From assembly GCA_002753395.1 (NCBI GenBank), contig PEAB01000030.1, positions 1 through 37,709 on the forward strand: a DNA stretch of 37,709 nt, written 5' to 3'. The stretch is from Nitrospirae bacterium MYbinv3. Its GTDB lineage: Bacteria > Nitrospirota > Thermodesulfovibrionia > Thermodesulfovibrionales > Magnetobacteriaceae. The notes under the pieces were generated by a model. The model saw nothing but the letters and a program-made list of their open reading frames with translations, did not search any database and had not been told where the DNA came from. Positions 8,889 through 16,210 of this stretch are shown one piece after another. A program made the position numbers and the translations under genes. How positions within the stretch are numbered: the first letter of the stretch is position 1; each line of letters begins with the position of its first letter.

Positions 8889-9353
8889 CTAGCGAGCATA
8901 ATGAGCTGCGCCAGTGCCAACAGCAACAGCTATCAGACTCACACCCATAACTACATAGTGGAATTGGGAAAGGCGCTCAAATATCTTGGTTGTATCGTGC
9001 TGTGCCTCGCCGCTAAATATCACCTTAAACATCTTTCCTTCGAACAGAAGGACAAGGAAATAAAATGACCATACAAGCAGCATTATCGTTGGACCTATCC
9101 CCTTGAGTGTAAACAGATCATTCCACTCTCCTGTCTTTTGCAAAAGCAGCATACCTGTTAGACCAACAAAAAACACACAGGCCTTTGCTATCTTTGCAAA
9201 CCTGTGCTCTACACCCTGAAAAAACAACACTTTCTCAAACGAATGCTCCATCCTCGTTATCATCGGAAAGATAATCAGTGTCACAAAAACCACTCCACCT
9301 ATCCACATAACAACACCAATAAGGTGTACTGCCATAAGCAGTGACGTTACCAT
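8889..9353 (-). CDS. Four-helix integral membrane protein (CopD-like), function unknown
   Basis: 154 residues with four predicted membrane helices (about 5-30, 50-72, 87-105 and 133-152). Conserved-looking His residues lie at or near helix ends: His10 (in AVHLIGVVMWIGG), His50, His132 and His151. The HxxGxxxWxGG opening and the paired His residues resemble CopD/YcnJ-type and other small haem- or copper-linked membrane proteins. Inner-membrane location is clear, but metal or haem binding is inference and I do not recognise a named family with certainty. The ATG at 9353 is preceded at six bases by AGGAGG, which fixes the start. The gene stands alone, convergent with the SDR gene. Confidence 0.75.
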   Translation of the reverse strand: MVTSLLMAVHLIGVVMWIGGVVFVTLIIFPMITRMEHSFEKVLFFQGVEHRFAKIAKACVFFVGLTGMLLLQKTGEWNDLFTLKGIGPTIMLLVWSFYFLVLLFEGKMFKVIFSGEAQHDTTKIFERLSQFHYVVMGVSLIAVAVGTGAAHYAR

Positions 9354-9495
9354 TACTAACCTCCTAAATATTTTGTTAAGCTAAGTGCTTTTATTATTTC
9401 CTAAAGCTATTATATCATACTATGAAATATATCATACTTTTGAAATTTGTTAAAAAGAATTAGGAGTATAAGAAATACATGGCGAAAAAAACATA

Positions 9496-9654
9496 TCAAT
9501 CTATAGTTTTGCACTTTCTGGATTCATGCTTACGCAGGAATGACATAGAACAGCCAAAAACGCTATTTGCTGTCATTCCAGCGAAAGCGGGAATCTATTT
9601 TCAAGAGCTGCAGAAAATGCAGGTTGACAAAAAAGTGCAAGAGTTATAGTCAAT
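9496..9654. mobile_element. Family B MITE, copy 2, with target duplication
   Basis: The element at 9501-9649 has imperfect terminal inverted repeats of about 20 bases (CTATAGTTTTGCACTTTCT on the left; on the right, the reverse complement of AAGTGCAAGAGTTATAG). The two internal hairpins shared by the family (TTACGCAGGAATGAC and GTCATTCCAGCGAAAGCGGG) are present. It is flanked by the direct repeat TCAAT (9496-9500 and 9650-9654), which looks like a 5-bp target-site duplication. The right duplication includes the first two bases of the next gene's start codon. It has no coding capacity and would be mobilised in trans. Confidence 0.7.
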
Positions 9655-10753
9655 GAAATTATTTTTAGCTATATACTTTCTCATTTATGGGTCAATGCAC
9701 TACTACGTGTTAAGAAGTATCAGCTTGAGCGTGCACCTCAACCCAATAGCAAAGGCGGCAGTGGTATTGTTTATGCTAATTATGATAAATTCCCCTATGC
9801 TTGTTCGATACGCTGAAAAGCATGGCTACGAGCAGACCGCTATTGCTATGTCCTATGTCGGGTATATATGGATGGGATTTATCCTTATATTTGTATCTAC
9901 ACTGCTCTTTACAGACCTGTATCGTCTAGGTGTAAATGTCTTTGTGCCTGCTGCCTCTGAACAAGTCAGGAGGGTATTCTTGCCGCTTACAGCAGCATTA
10001 ATAATATCGACTTATTCGTATTTTGAGGCGCTTAACGTTACCGCTGAACACCTGGTCATAAAGCATCCAAAGATTCCCAAGGAAGCAGGCGTTATCAAGA
10101 TAGCGCAGGTGTCAGACGTTCACCTTGGGCTTATAGTAAGACAGGACAGGTTAAAAAGGATCTTTGATATCGTCAGCCGAGAGAGGCCCGACGTACTTGT
10201 CTCCACTGGGGACCTGGTTGACAGCCAGACAGATAACCTCGACGTGCTTGCGGCCAATATAGGCTCTATACCCACACGTTATGGAAAGTTTGCCTGCTTG
10301 GGCAACCACGAGTACTACGCCGGCATATCGCAATCCCTCAAGATTACACAAGAGGCAGGCTTTACCATACTGAGAGGTCAAGTGGTAACCGTCGGGGGTT
10401 TTCTAAACATAGCGGGGGTAAGCGATTTTCCTGTTGGTGATAAGTCAACAGAACGGGAGTTGTTAACCAGTCTGTCACGTCAGAACTACACAGTCTTGCT
10501 TAAGCACCGGCCAATTGTCGATAAAGACAGCATTGGCCGTTTTGAACTACAGCTCTCCGGCCACACCCATAAGGGACAGATATTCCCCTTCAGCATATTG
10601 ACGTGGCTTTACTATCCCATCCACGCAGGGTTGTTGAACCTCAAAGACAATACGTACCTTTACGTCTCCAAGGGGTCAGGCACGTGGGGACCACCCATGC
10701 GGTTTTTATCTCAGCCGGAGGTAACAATTATCGAACTGCAACATGGCAAGTAA
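9653..10753 (+). CDS. Membrane-anchored calcineurin-like metallophosphoesterase
   Basis: Residues 1-125 hold four predicted membrane helices. Residues about 145-366 form a calcineurin-like phosphoesterase domain with the full metal-ligand set: Asp155 and His157 (SDVH), Asp187 (GDLVD), Asn218/His219 (GNHE), His286 (KHRP), and His305/His307 (GHTHKGQ). The arrangement matches the YkuE/YaeI type of membrane phosphoesterases, some of which hydrolyse UDP-diacylglucosamine or other phospholipid-linked substrates. The substrate here is unknown. The frame has no earlier start (a stop lies upstream) and the ATG sits three bases after a MITE, so only a weak AAGAG near 9638-9642 can serve as ribosome-binding site. 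The insertion has replaced the native leader. Confidence 0.88.
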   Translation: MKLFLAIYFLIYGSMHYYVLRSISLSVHLNPIAKAAVVLFMLIMINSPMLVRYAEKHGYEQTAIAMSYVGYIWMGFILIFVSTLLFTDLYRLGVNVFVPAASEQVRRVFLPLTAALIISTYSYFEALNVTAEHLVIKHPKIPKEAGVIKIAQVSDVHLGLIVRQDRLKRIFDIVSRERPDVLVSTGDLVDSQTDNLDVLAANIGSIPTRYGKFACLGNHEYYAGISQSLKITQEAGFTILRGQVVTVGGFLNIAGVSDFPVGDKSTERELLTSLSRQNYTVLLKHRPIVDKDSIGRFELQLSGHTHKGQIFPFSILTWLYYPIHAGLLNLKDNTYLYVSKGSGTWGPPMRFLSQPEVTIIELQHGK

Positions 10754-10792
10754 TGAAGAGGGTAAGAAGGAGATATTAGTTGACCTTAAGGG

Positions 10793-10920
10793 GATTGTCT
10801 GAACAAGGATTAAACGGAAGGATTTACAGGATATAGATTCATACCATTGATACATATTAAGCCTTTTTTCTACCTAATCCTGACAATCCCGTAATCCGTT
10901 AAATCGTGGTTCAGACAGTT
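10793..10920. repeat. Family A repeat, full copy with enlarged centre
   Basis: GATTGTCTGAACAAGG on the left and AATCGTGGTTCAGACAG on the right are the inverted ends. Inside are AGGATTTACAGGATATAG and AATCCTGACAATCC. The centre is about 25 bases longer than in the other full copies. Confidence 0.75.
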
Positions 10921-10951
10921 TTTGTCAAATACGATTCCCTGCCCCCCTGCC

Positions 10952-11146
10952 GGGTGCACAAGAATTTCGTGGGGTTTTAAAATAGAATGGAGAGCTTTGC
11001 CTATTGACGCAGGGGTTCGCAACCCCCTCCCTCAGACCTAATGCTGTTGACTTAAACATTAATATGTACGCACATGGGCGACATTTTAAGCAGCCACGAT
11101 TGACATTTACGGGGTCATGGGAACTTGTTCCCTTGACCCCGTAAAT
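10952..11146. repeat. Family C repeat, disrupted copy 3
   Basis: The left terminus GGGTGCACAAGAATTTCGTGG begins at 10952 and the palindromic core ends at 11146. The sequence between (about 11040-11105) is unrelated and may be a secondary insertion. At 11107-11146, TTTACGGGGTCA and TGACCCCGTAAA form a strong hairpin that could work as a terminator on either strand. Confidence 0.6.
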
Positions 11147-11175
11147 ATACTTACCCCCCAATAGCCGTTTTCCAA

Positions 11176-11230
11176 GTATGTCATTCCTGCGAAAGCAGGA
11201 ATCCAGAAAGCATACAAGCGTAGTTACCAT
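11176..11230 (-). repeat. Family B repeat, half copy 3
   Basis: GTCATTCCTGCGAAAGCAGG, then ATCCAGAAAGC and AGTTACCAT, is the reverse complement of the left half of the copy at 21568-21722. The other half is absent, and a family D element begins six bases after it. Confidence 0.65.
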
Positions 11231-11381
11231 GAGATATCAGCAATTCTCACTGAATTTGCAGAATGGCTTTTTATAAGGATTTTACTGTGTATATGAAAAA
11301 TATTTTTCGCTGTGTTTTTATAGTATATTGCTTATATATCAATAAATTACATTCATTATCAGTGAGAATCGCTGATGAGAT
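11231..11381. mobile_element. 141-bp MITE (family D) with target duplication
   Basis: The element at 11236-11376 has 19-base terminal inverted repeats matching at 17 positions (ATCAGCAATTCTCACTGAA at the left; ATCAGTGAGAATCGCTGAT read on the plus strand at the right). It is bordered by the direct repeat GAGAT (11231-11235 and 11377-11381), consistent with a 5-bp target-site duplication. The AT-rich interior has no reading frame. It ends about 80 bases before the FNT-PilZ start codon and may carry or disturb promoter elements for that gene. Confidence 0.7.
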
Positions 11382-11455
11382 ATAAAGAAGATACCAATTC
11401 TGCATGGATTTATGGCATAATATAGAAAGAAATTAATATTGAAGGGGAGGTAAGT

Positions 11456-12721
11456 ATGGCAACTGGCAAGTTAGTAAGTAACCAGACTTCGGCTGTTGAT
11501 AATCTACTGCCTAAGGAAATAGCGCTTAAGGCAGAAAACATTGGGGTCATAAAGGCCAACCTTGACCTGTTTACATTGCTGGTACTGTCGGTTATGGCAG
11601 GGGTTTTTATAGCGTTTGGATCGGCATTTTTTACTACTGTTATAACAGGTGGTGGTGCAGGCGGGGCAATAAAGCTACCTGGGGGAATCTTAAGGCTTAT
11701 CGGTGGTGCAACTTTCTGTCTTGGTCTCATCCTGGTCGTGATAGCAGGGGCAGAGCTTTTTACAGGTAATGTCCTGATTATTATGGCTGCTGCAAGCAAG
11801 AAGATATCAGCAGACTTGGTACTTAGAAATTGGTTCATTGTTTACGTCGGTAACTTCATCGGCTCTGTTTTGACGGCTTACTTAATATATAGAAGTGGTC
11901 AATTTAAATTAATGGACGGTCTCGTTGGACTAAAGGCACTAGAAATTGCCAGTGGGAAGTGTGATATGACCTTTGTAGAGGGTCTGCTTAAAGGGATTTT
12001 CTGCAACGCACTGGTCTGTCTTGCCATATGGCTCTGCTTCTCTGGTCGTACGGTTGTGGACAAGATCAGCGGTATAATCTTTCCTATCTCGGCCTTTGTT
12101 GCTATGGGATTTGAGCACTGTGTGGCAAACATGTATTTAATACCTGTTGGTCTTTTTATTAAATCAGGAGCCAGCCCTGATTTCTGGCTAAAGATAGGTA
12201 AGTCTGCCAGCGATTTTGCCCTTCTCACGTGGGGGAATTTCTTCGTCGTTAATCTTTTAACTGTATCCATTGGAAACACATTAGGCGGCTTAATTGTTGG
12301 ATTTATGTACTGGGTAATCTACAACCGCCGTAACCTCTTAAACACCGAGAATCAAACCGAATTGTTGAAGAAACTTATAAAGGCTGGCAGAAGAAAACAT
12401 GATCGGTTTGAGGTAGAAGGCGTCGTAAGCCTGACATTCGATTCACATACTATCAAAGGGAATATCAAAAATATAAGCGAAGGCGGTATTCTATGCACCC
12501 TTACAAAACAAAGCATAATTCCCAGAATATTAGGAAAAATTGTCTGCGATATCACCTGTCCAAACGATAAGAAGCTCTCAGGCGTTCCTGGTATTGTATT
12601 AGAGCACAGTGATTTGCCAGAATTAGGAGTCGGGGTTTCGATTAAGTTTATAGAACTCTCTCCTGAAAAGAAGACTGAGATGCTTCGTTTTATTGAATCA
12701 ATAGCACCAAAGGTTGATTAA
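11456..12721 (+). CDS. Formate/nitrite-type (FNT) channel fused to a C-terminal PilZ domain
   Basis: Residues about 30-290 are a six-helix FNT channel related to FocA/NirC. Visible family signatures are GAELFTGNV (98-106), NWFIVYVGNFIGS (125-137), KGIFCNALVCLAIW (179-192) and GFEHCVANMYLIP (218-230), the last with the central pore His (His221). The protein then continues through a linker (about 291-308) into a PilZ domain (about 309-415). That domain has both c-di-GMP-binding motifs: RxxxR (Arg313-Arg317 in GRRKHDRF) and NxSxxG (Asn339-Ser341-Gly344 in NISEGG). FNT proteins are pentameric inner-membrane channels for formate, nitrite, hydrosulfide or similar anions, usually ending near residue 280; here the length is 421. 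The start ATG has a strong GGGGAGGT site. The gene is monocistronic. The domain assignment is firm; c-di-GMP gating is inference. Confidence 0.92.
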   Translation: MATGKLVSNQTSAVDNLLPKEIALKAENIGVIKANLDLFTLLVLSVMAGVFIAFGSAFFTTVITGGGAGGAIKLPGGILRLIGGATFCLGLILVVIAGAELFTGNVLIIMAAASKKISADLVLRNWFIVYVGNFIGSVLTAYLIYRSGQFKLMDGLVGLKALEIASGKCDMTFVEGLLKGIFCNALVCLAIWLCFSGRTVVDKISGIIFPISAFVAMGFEHCVANMYLIPVGLFIKSGASPDFWLKIGKSASDFALLTWGNFFVVNLLTVSIGNTLGGLIVGFMYWVIYNRRNLLNTENQTELLKKLIKAGRRKHDRFEVEGVVSLTFDSHTIKGNIKNISEGGILCTLTKQSIIPRILGKIVCDITCPNDKKLSGVPGIVLEHSDLPELGVGVSIKFIELSPEKKTEMLRFIESIAPKVD

Positions 12722-12730
12722 ACTGAGTAC

Positions 12731-12899
12731 TTTGACAATGTCATAATTTAAGTAAACATAAGGATTGTCTGAACTAGGATTACACAGATTAAAGGATTTA
12801 CAGGAAAAAGATTTTAACTAAATCCTGGTAATCCTTTAATCCGTTAAAACGTGGTTAAGACGTTTTTATAGCGCCCATATGGAACATGACATTGTCAAA
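12731..12899. repeat. Extended family A element with outer inverted arms
   Basis: The core (12763-12866) has GATTGTCTGAACTAGG on the left and a mutated right end (GTGGTTAAGACG). Around it lies a perfect 14-base outer inverted repeat, TTTGACAATGTCAT (12731-12744) and ATGACATTGTCAAA (12886-12899). CCATATGGAAC before the right arm is shared with the copy at 6901. The complete unit is therefore about 169 bases, and the other copies may be missing their outer arms. Confidence 0.75.
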
Positions 12900-12949
12900 C
12901 TACATGTAAAAAAACTTTGACAATACAGAAAAAAGAGGATAAGAGAATT

Positions 12950-14968
12950 ATGAAAAAAAGACTGGTACTGAAATTTATAATCCCTATTTTAATAGTGATG
13001 TTAGCGGTGACCTCTGTACTGCTGTTTGTGATTATAGAATCTGTTAAAGAACGAACGAACGAGCTGGTAAAGAGCCAGATAGACCATGCCTCAAGAACGG
13101 TACTAGAGGTGCTAACTACGATAAACAACCTCATGTCAGAGGAGGTAAACAGATCGATGCAGTATATGATAGTTAAGGCCAATACATTAGGTGAACCATC
13201 ATTGGGGGGTATAGTAAAGGTAGCCGACAAATCTGTACCTGATCTGTTGTTTGGTGACCACCCGCAAGCAAACCGTTTTGAACTCGTTGACGAGGTCGTG
13301 AAGATGATGGGAGGAACGGCTACTCTGTTTGTTAAGAGTGGCAGCGATTTCGTAAGAGTGTCTACAAACGTGAAAAAGGATGACGGCTCACGGGCGATCG
13401 GCACTGTACTTGACCCAAAGGGTAAGGCGATTAAAAGCATTCAGAGTGGCAGCCCATTTTTCGGACAGGTCGACATACTTGGAAAGCCCTACATCACCAG
13501 TTATGTGCCAATAAAGGATAAAAATGCAAATACTCTAGGCGTCTACTACGTAGGTTATAAGGTGACCACTATGAAGGGTTTAGAGGACGTTGTATCAAAC
13601 GTGAGGCTTCTCAAGAATGGCTTTTTAGCTGTTGTGGACGGCACCGGAAAGGTTCGTTTTCACTCCAAACACATCAATCCTGACGATGTTGAAAATCTGT
13701 TAAAGACAAAGGGAAAGGACTGGACAATCGTCGAAAGGCCGTTTGCGGAATGGGGTTTTAACATAGTGGCAGCGTATCCTGTAAAAGACATACGCAGTGA
13801 GATGCTTAAGAGTGTTATAGCGGCTGCTGTCGGAGTCTGTATTGTGTTTTTTGTGATGGCGGTATTTATTTACATCATACTAAAAAAGACTATATTAGAA
13901 CCTTTAAAACACATGATGTATCTAGCTGAAGAGGTTAGCAAGGGCAACGTATGTGTAGGGATAGAGTTGAACAGACAAGACGAGATAGGACGCCTTGCTG
14001 TCGACATGAACAAGATGGTGCAGTCTTTAAACGAGGTTTTAAGTAATACGATTGTGTCAACAAACAATGTAATAGAAACCATGAATGCTGTCAGGGCAAA
14101 GGTTCAACACTCATCGGAGAGTATAAGAGAGCAACATTCTCAGGCAAGTCAGGTTGCAACAGCAGCAGAGCAGATGAGTGATACCATTACGGATATAGCC
14201 AGAAACGCTGCCCAGGTATCAGAGACCTCTACCCACGCTATGGATATAGCGGTTAAGGGTAAAGATATAGTCGATGGGGCTGTTAATACGGTTAACACGG
14301 TTCATCAATCTACCGTAGGGCTGTCGACCGTTATAGCGGAGTTAAGCGTCAGCGTTAGTGAGATATCAGGGATCGTGACGGTTATCAACGACATAGCTGA
14401 TCAGACCAACCTCTTGGCTCTCAATGCGGCTATCGAGGCTGCCAGGGCTGGAGAGCAGGGCAGGGGCTTTGCCGTAGTGGCCGATGAGGTTAGAAAGTTA
14501 GCTGAAAAGACAAAGAAGGCAACAACCGAGATATCTGTTAAGATCAGCACGGTTTTATCCAAATCTGAACGGACAAATGTGTCTATGCAGGAGGCCTCAT
14601 CAGGTGTTATCAAGGCTACTGAGTACATGAAGGAGGTCAGTAATTCCTTACACAACATATTAGGAGCCGTACAAAACGTGCAGGAGCAGATAATCCAGAT
14701 AGCCACCGCCGTTGATGAACAATCCGCAATGTCATCAAACATCGTCAAGAGCATCGAAAGGACAACCAACATTGCCAACAACATGGAAGCAGAGTCAAGG
14801 GAGATCATGTTTGACGTAAACCAAATGATAGATAACGCTCAGGAGCTCAGGAAATCTACATCAGGGTTTAAGACAACCTGCGACATAAATGATCGAATTA
14901 GCCAAGAGGGCAGACCACGTCAATTAGGCACGACAGCACATGACCGCAGGCTATTGGCGAAGAAATGA
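12950..14968 (+). CDS. Methyl-accepting chemotaxis protein with Cache-type sensor
   Basis: A complete transducer of 672 residues. It has a membrane helix at about 7-30, a periplasmic Cache_3/Cache_2-like sensor (about 31-280, with [17 protein letters not shown] and [11 protein letters not shown]), a second helix at about 283-308, HAMP (about 309-360), and a long coiled-coil signalling domain. The signalling tip is around residue 480-520 ([18 protein letters not shown]). The sensor type is common in receptors for small carboxylates or amines, but no ligand can be assigned. No C-terminal pentapeptide for CheR docking is seen. I chose ATG 12950, preceded by GAGGA-like sequence, over the upstream in-frame TTG 12917. 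It follows the FNT-PilZ gene but is separated from it by a family A element, so it is probably transcribed alone. Confidence 0.92.
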   Translation: MKKRLVLKFIIPILIVMLAVTSVLLFVIIESVKERTNELVKSQIDHASRTVLEVLTTINNLMSEEVNRSMQYMIVKANTLGEPSLGGIVKVADKSVPDLLFGDHPQANRFELVDEVVKMMGGTATLFVKSGSDFVRVSTNVKKDDGSRAIGTVLDPKGKAIKSIQSGSPFFGQVDILGKPYITSYVPIKDKNANTLGVYYVGYKVTTMKGLEDVVSNVRLLKNGFLAVVDGTGKVRFHSKHINPDDVENLLKTKGKDWTIVERPFAEWGFNIVAAYPVKDIRSEMLKSVIAAAVGVCIVFFVMAVFIYIILKKTILEPLKHMMYLAEEVSKGNVCVGIELNRQDEIGRLAVDMNKMVQSLNEVLSNTIVSTNNVIETMNAVRAKVQHSSESIREQHSQASQVATAAEQMSDTITDIARNAAQVSETSTHAMDIAVKGKDIVDGAVNTVNTVHQSTVGLSTVIAELSVSVSEISGIVTVINDIADQTNLLALNAAIEAARAGEQGRGFAVVADEVRKLAEKTKKATTEISVKISTVLSKSERTNVSMQEASSGVIKATEYMKEVSNSLHNILGAVQNVQEQIIQIATAVDEQSAMSSNIVKSIERTTNIANNMEAESREIMFDVNQMIDNAQELRKSTSGFKTTCDINDRISQEGRPRQLGTTAHDRRLLAKK

Positions 14969-14986
14969 TTGGAGTGGAGTATAAAG

Positions 14987-15005
14987 GAGGGGTGTTACAC
15001 CCCTC
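14987..15005. terminator. Bidirectional hairpin between convergent genes
   Basis: GAGGGGTG (14987-14994) pairs perfectly with CACCCCTC (14998-15005) around a TTA loop. It lies just after the chemoreceptor stop and touches the stop codon of the convergent cupin-like gene. TATAAA on the left and TCTACTTCT on the right give only weak T-runs. Confidence 0.6.
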
Positions 15006-15526
15006 TACTTCTGATCTGCGTAGCCATGTCTGACAACCTTATACGTCGCCTCCACTATATCGACCTCGTATATATCGAAGTTATCCTCTAAAGAGAAGCC
15101 AGTGTGGTGGATGGCAAAGTTGAGAGACAGCGAGCCATCAGGCCCACTATATACTCGATGAAAGACCCCTGGTGGCCATGCAAGAATAGCAGGTCCAACG
15201 TATATCACCTCACCGTCTTTTTTGATGCTGTCCGCCCTAACCTCAACAGCCTCAACCTTGCCGTGTTTGGGCGTGTAGAGCTGAGTAATCCGACTGCCAA
15301 GAAACACTAGCAGGTTGTCCGTCTGAGCCTTGTGATAGTACCACAGAGTCCGCGGATCTCCCTTTATGGTAGGAGATTGGGCGTTTGGGCCGTGTTCAAC
15401 CCTGTCAATAGAGTCAACATGATGTATCCTGTCCACTGGCACCATGTGAAACCTGACTTGAGGAGTGTTTCTAAATTCATGAAGCGGTATTATTTCAAAG
15501 AGACCGTCCATGTAAACGTGTTTCAT
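15005..15526 (-). CDS. Cupin-like hypothetical protein
   Basis: 173 residues, with no signal peptide or membrane helix. The central part alternates short beta strands with Gly/Pro turns (from LVFLGSRITQLYTP through GPAILAWPPGVFHRVYSG to LSLNFAIHHTGF), which looks like a single cupin barrel. Metal-ligand candidates are His residues in WYYHKAQ, FHRVY and AIHHTG. I do not recognise a specific family, so enzymatic activity is not claimed. Translation is supported by AGGAG seven bases before the ATG. It lies 21 bases downstream of the bacterioferritin-like gene on the same strand, suggesting a two-gene operon and possibly a role linked to iron, redox or peroxide handling. Confidence 0.65.
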   Translation of the reverse strand: MKHVYMDGLFEIIPLHEFRNTPQVRFHMVPVDRIHHVDSIDRVEHGPNAQSPTIKGDPRTLWYYHKAQTDNLLVFLGSRITQLYTPKHGKVEAVEVRADSIKKDGEVIYVGPAILAWPPGVFHRVYSGPDGSLSLNFAIHHTGFSLEDNFDIYEVDIVEATYKVVRHGYADQK

Positions 15527-15547
15527 ACTGTTTCTCCTGCCTAAGCT

Positions 15548-15967
15548 CTACTCACCTAACAATGTCATAAAGGTTTGATGATGGACCTCTTCCTCAGCTA
15601 ATATCTGTTCAAAAAGAATCCTTGTAGATGAATCGCCTTCCTCACTGGAGAGTTTAATGATCCTTTTATATAGCTCAATGGCTGTAAGCTCTTCGTTGAT
15701 ATCCTTTTGGAGTATCTCATGCTCTGACCCCTCAATGTCTGCGGGAGGATTTGGTACGGTAGTTGGTGTTTTGCCTAAATACATTAAGCGTTCTGCAATC
15801 TTCTCCGCATGGATCATCTCGGCAATAGCTATTGCCCTTAGTTCAGCGCCTATAAACTTCGCCCTATTTCCCTTGATCATTATATGTTGGAACATGTATT
15901 GAATGCTTACCTTTAATTCCCTTGCTATGGCCTGATTCAATAGTTCCTTTAACTCTGCGCTCGCCAT
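15548..15967 (-). CDS. Bacterioferritin-like di-iron protein
   Basis: A 139-residue four-helix ferritin-like protein. The di-iron ligands fall one position before those of classical bacterioferritin: Glu17, Glu50 and His53 (EMIH), Glu93, Glu126 and His129 (EEVH). The ferroxidase centre therefore looks intact. At 139 residues it is slightly shorter than a typical bacterioferritin (about 155-160) because the C-terminal fifth helix is missing, and no obvious haem-axial Met can be assigned at this level. The family oxidises and stores iron or detoxifies peroxide in the cytoplasm. Start ATG 15967 has a GGAGGG site five bases upstream. It is the first gene of a probable operon with the cupin-like gene. 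Confidence 0.85.
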   Translation of the reverse strand: MASAELKELLNQAIARELKVSIQYMFQHIMIKGNRAKFIGAELRAIAIAEMIHAEKIAERLMYLGKTPTTVPNPPADIEGSEHEILQKDINEELTAIELYKRIIKLSSEEGDSSTRILFEQILAEEEVHHQTFMTLLGE

Positions 15968-16071
15968 ACAAACCCTCCATATAAAGTTACTTCGGTTTAT
16001 CTAAATCATTTAGATATATAAAGTATACAATATTATTAAATGCTGAAACAAGTAATTTTGTAATGTCGGGT

Positions 16072-16199
16072 GCATAAGAAAACCGCGGGAATGACAGTAA
16101 ATGGCGCATTTAGCCCCTCTATGCCTGCCCCTGACCTGAACAGGAACCCAGAAAGTGCAAAAGTATAATTAATCAGTATAATCCTAATTCAGACAATCC
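16072..16199. repeat. Mosaic of degraded repeat ends (families C, B and A)
   Basis: In about 130 bases there is GGGTGCATAAGAAAACCGCG (family C left end), GCGGGAATGACAG and CCCAGAAAGTGCAAAAG (family B pieces), then ATCCTAATTCAGACAATCC (16181-16199), which is the reversed left end of family A. It appears to be a graveyard of nested insertions between the ferritin-like gene and kdsA. Confidence 0.6.
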
Positions 16200-16210
16200 A
16201 AAGACTCAAA

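Larger units (their letters stand above)
10754..11455. other. 702-bp intergenic region built almost entirely of repeats
   Basis: There is no credible coding sequence. In order it holds a family A element (10793-10920), a disrupted family C element (10952-11146), a half family B element (11176-11230) and a 141-bp family D MITE (11236-11376). Then comes about 75 bases of leader before the FNT-PilZ gene. The apparent minus-strand frame at 10925-11230 is repeat sequence. Confidence 0.8.

Noticed and set aside
10925-11230. 101-codon minus-strand frame starting in a repeat
   Set aside because: Composed of family B and C repeat halves (LDSCFRRNDI is a repeat-encoded peptide).
11899-12279. 126-codon minus-strand frame, plus others antisense to the FNT-PilZ and chemoreceptor genes
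   Set aside because: Shadow frames opposite strongly supported coding sequence, with atypical composition and no ribosome-binding sites.
12917-12949. TTG start 11 codons upstream for the chemoreceptor
   Set aside because: The added residues are polar and precede a normal Lys-Lys-Arg membrane start; the ATG at 12950 has a better ribosome-binding site.
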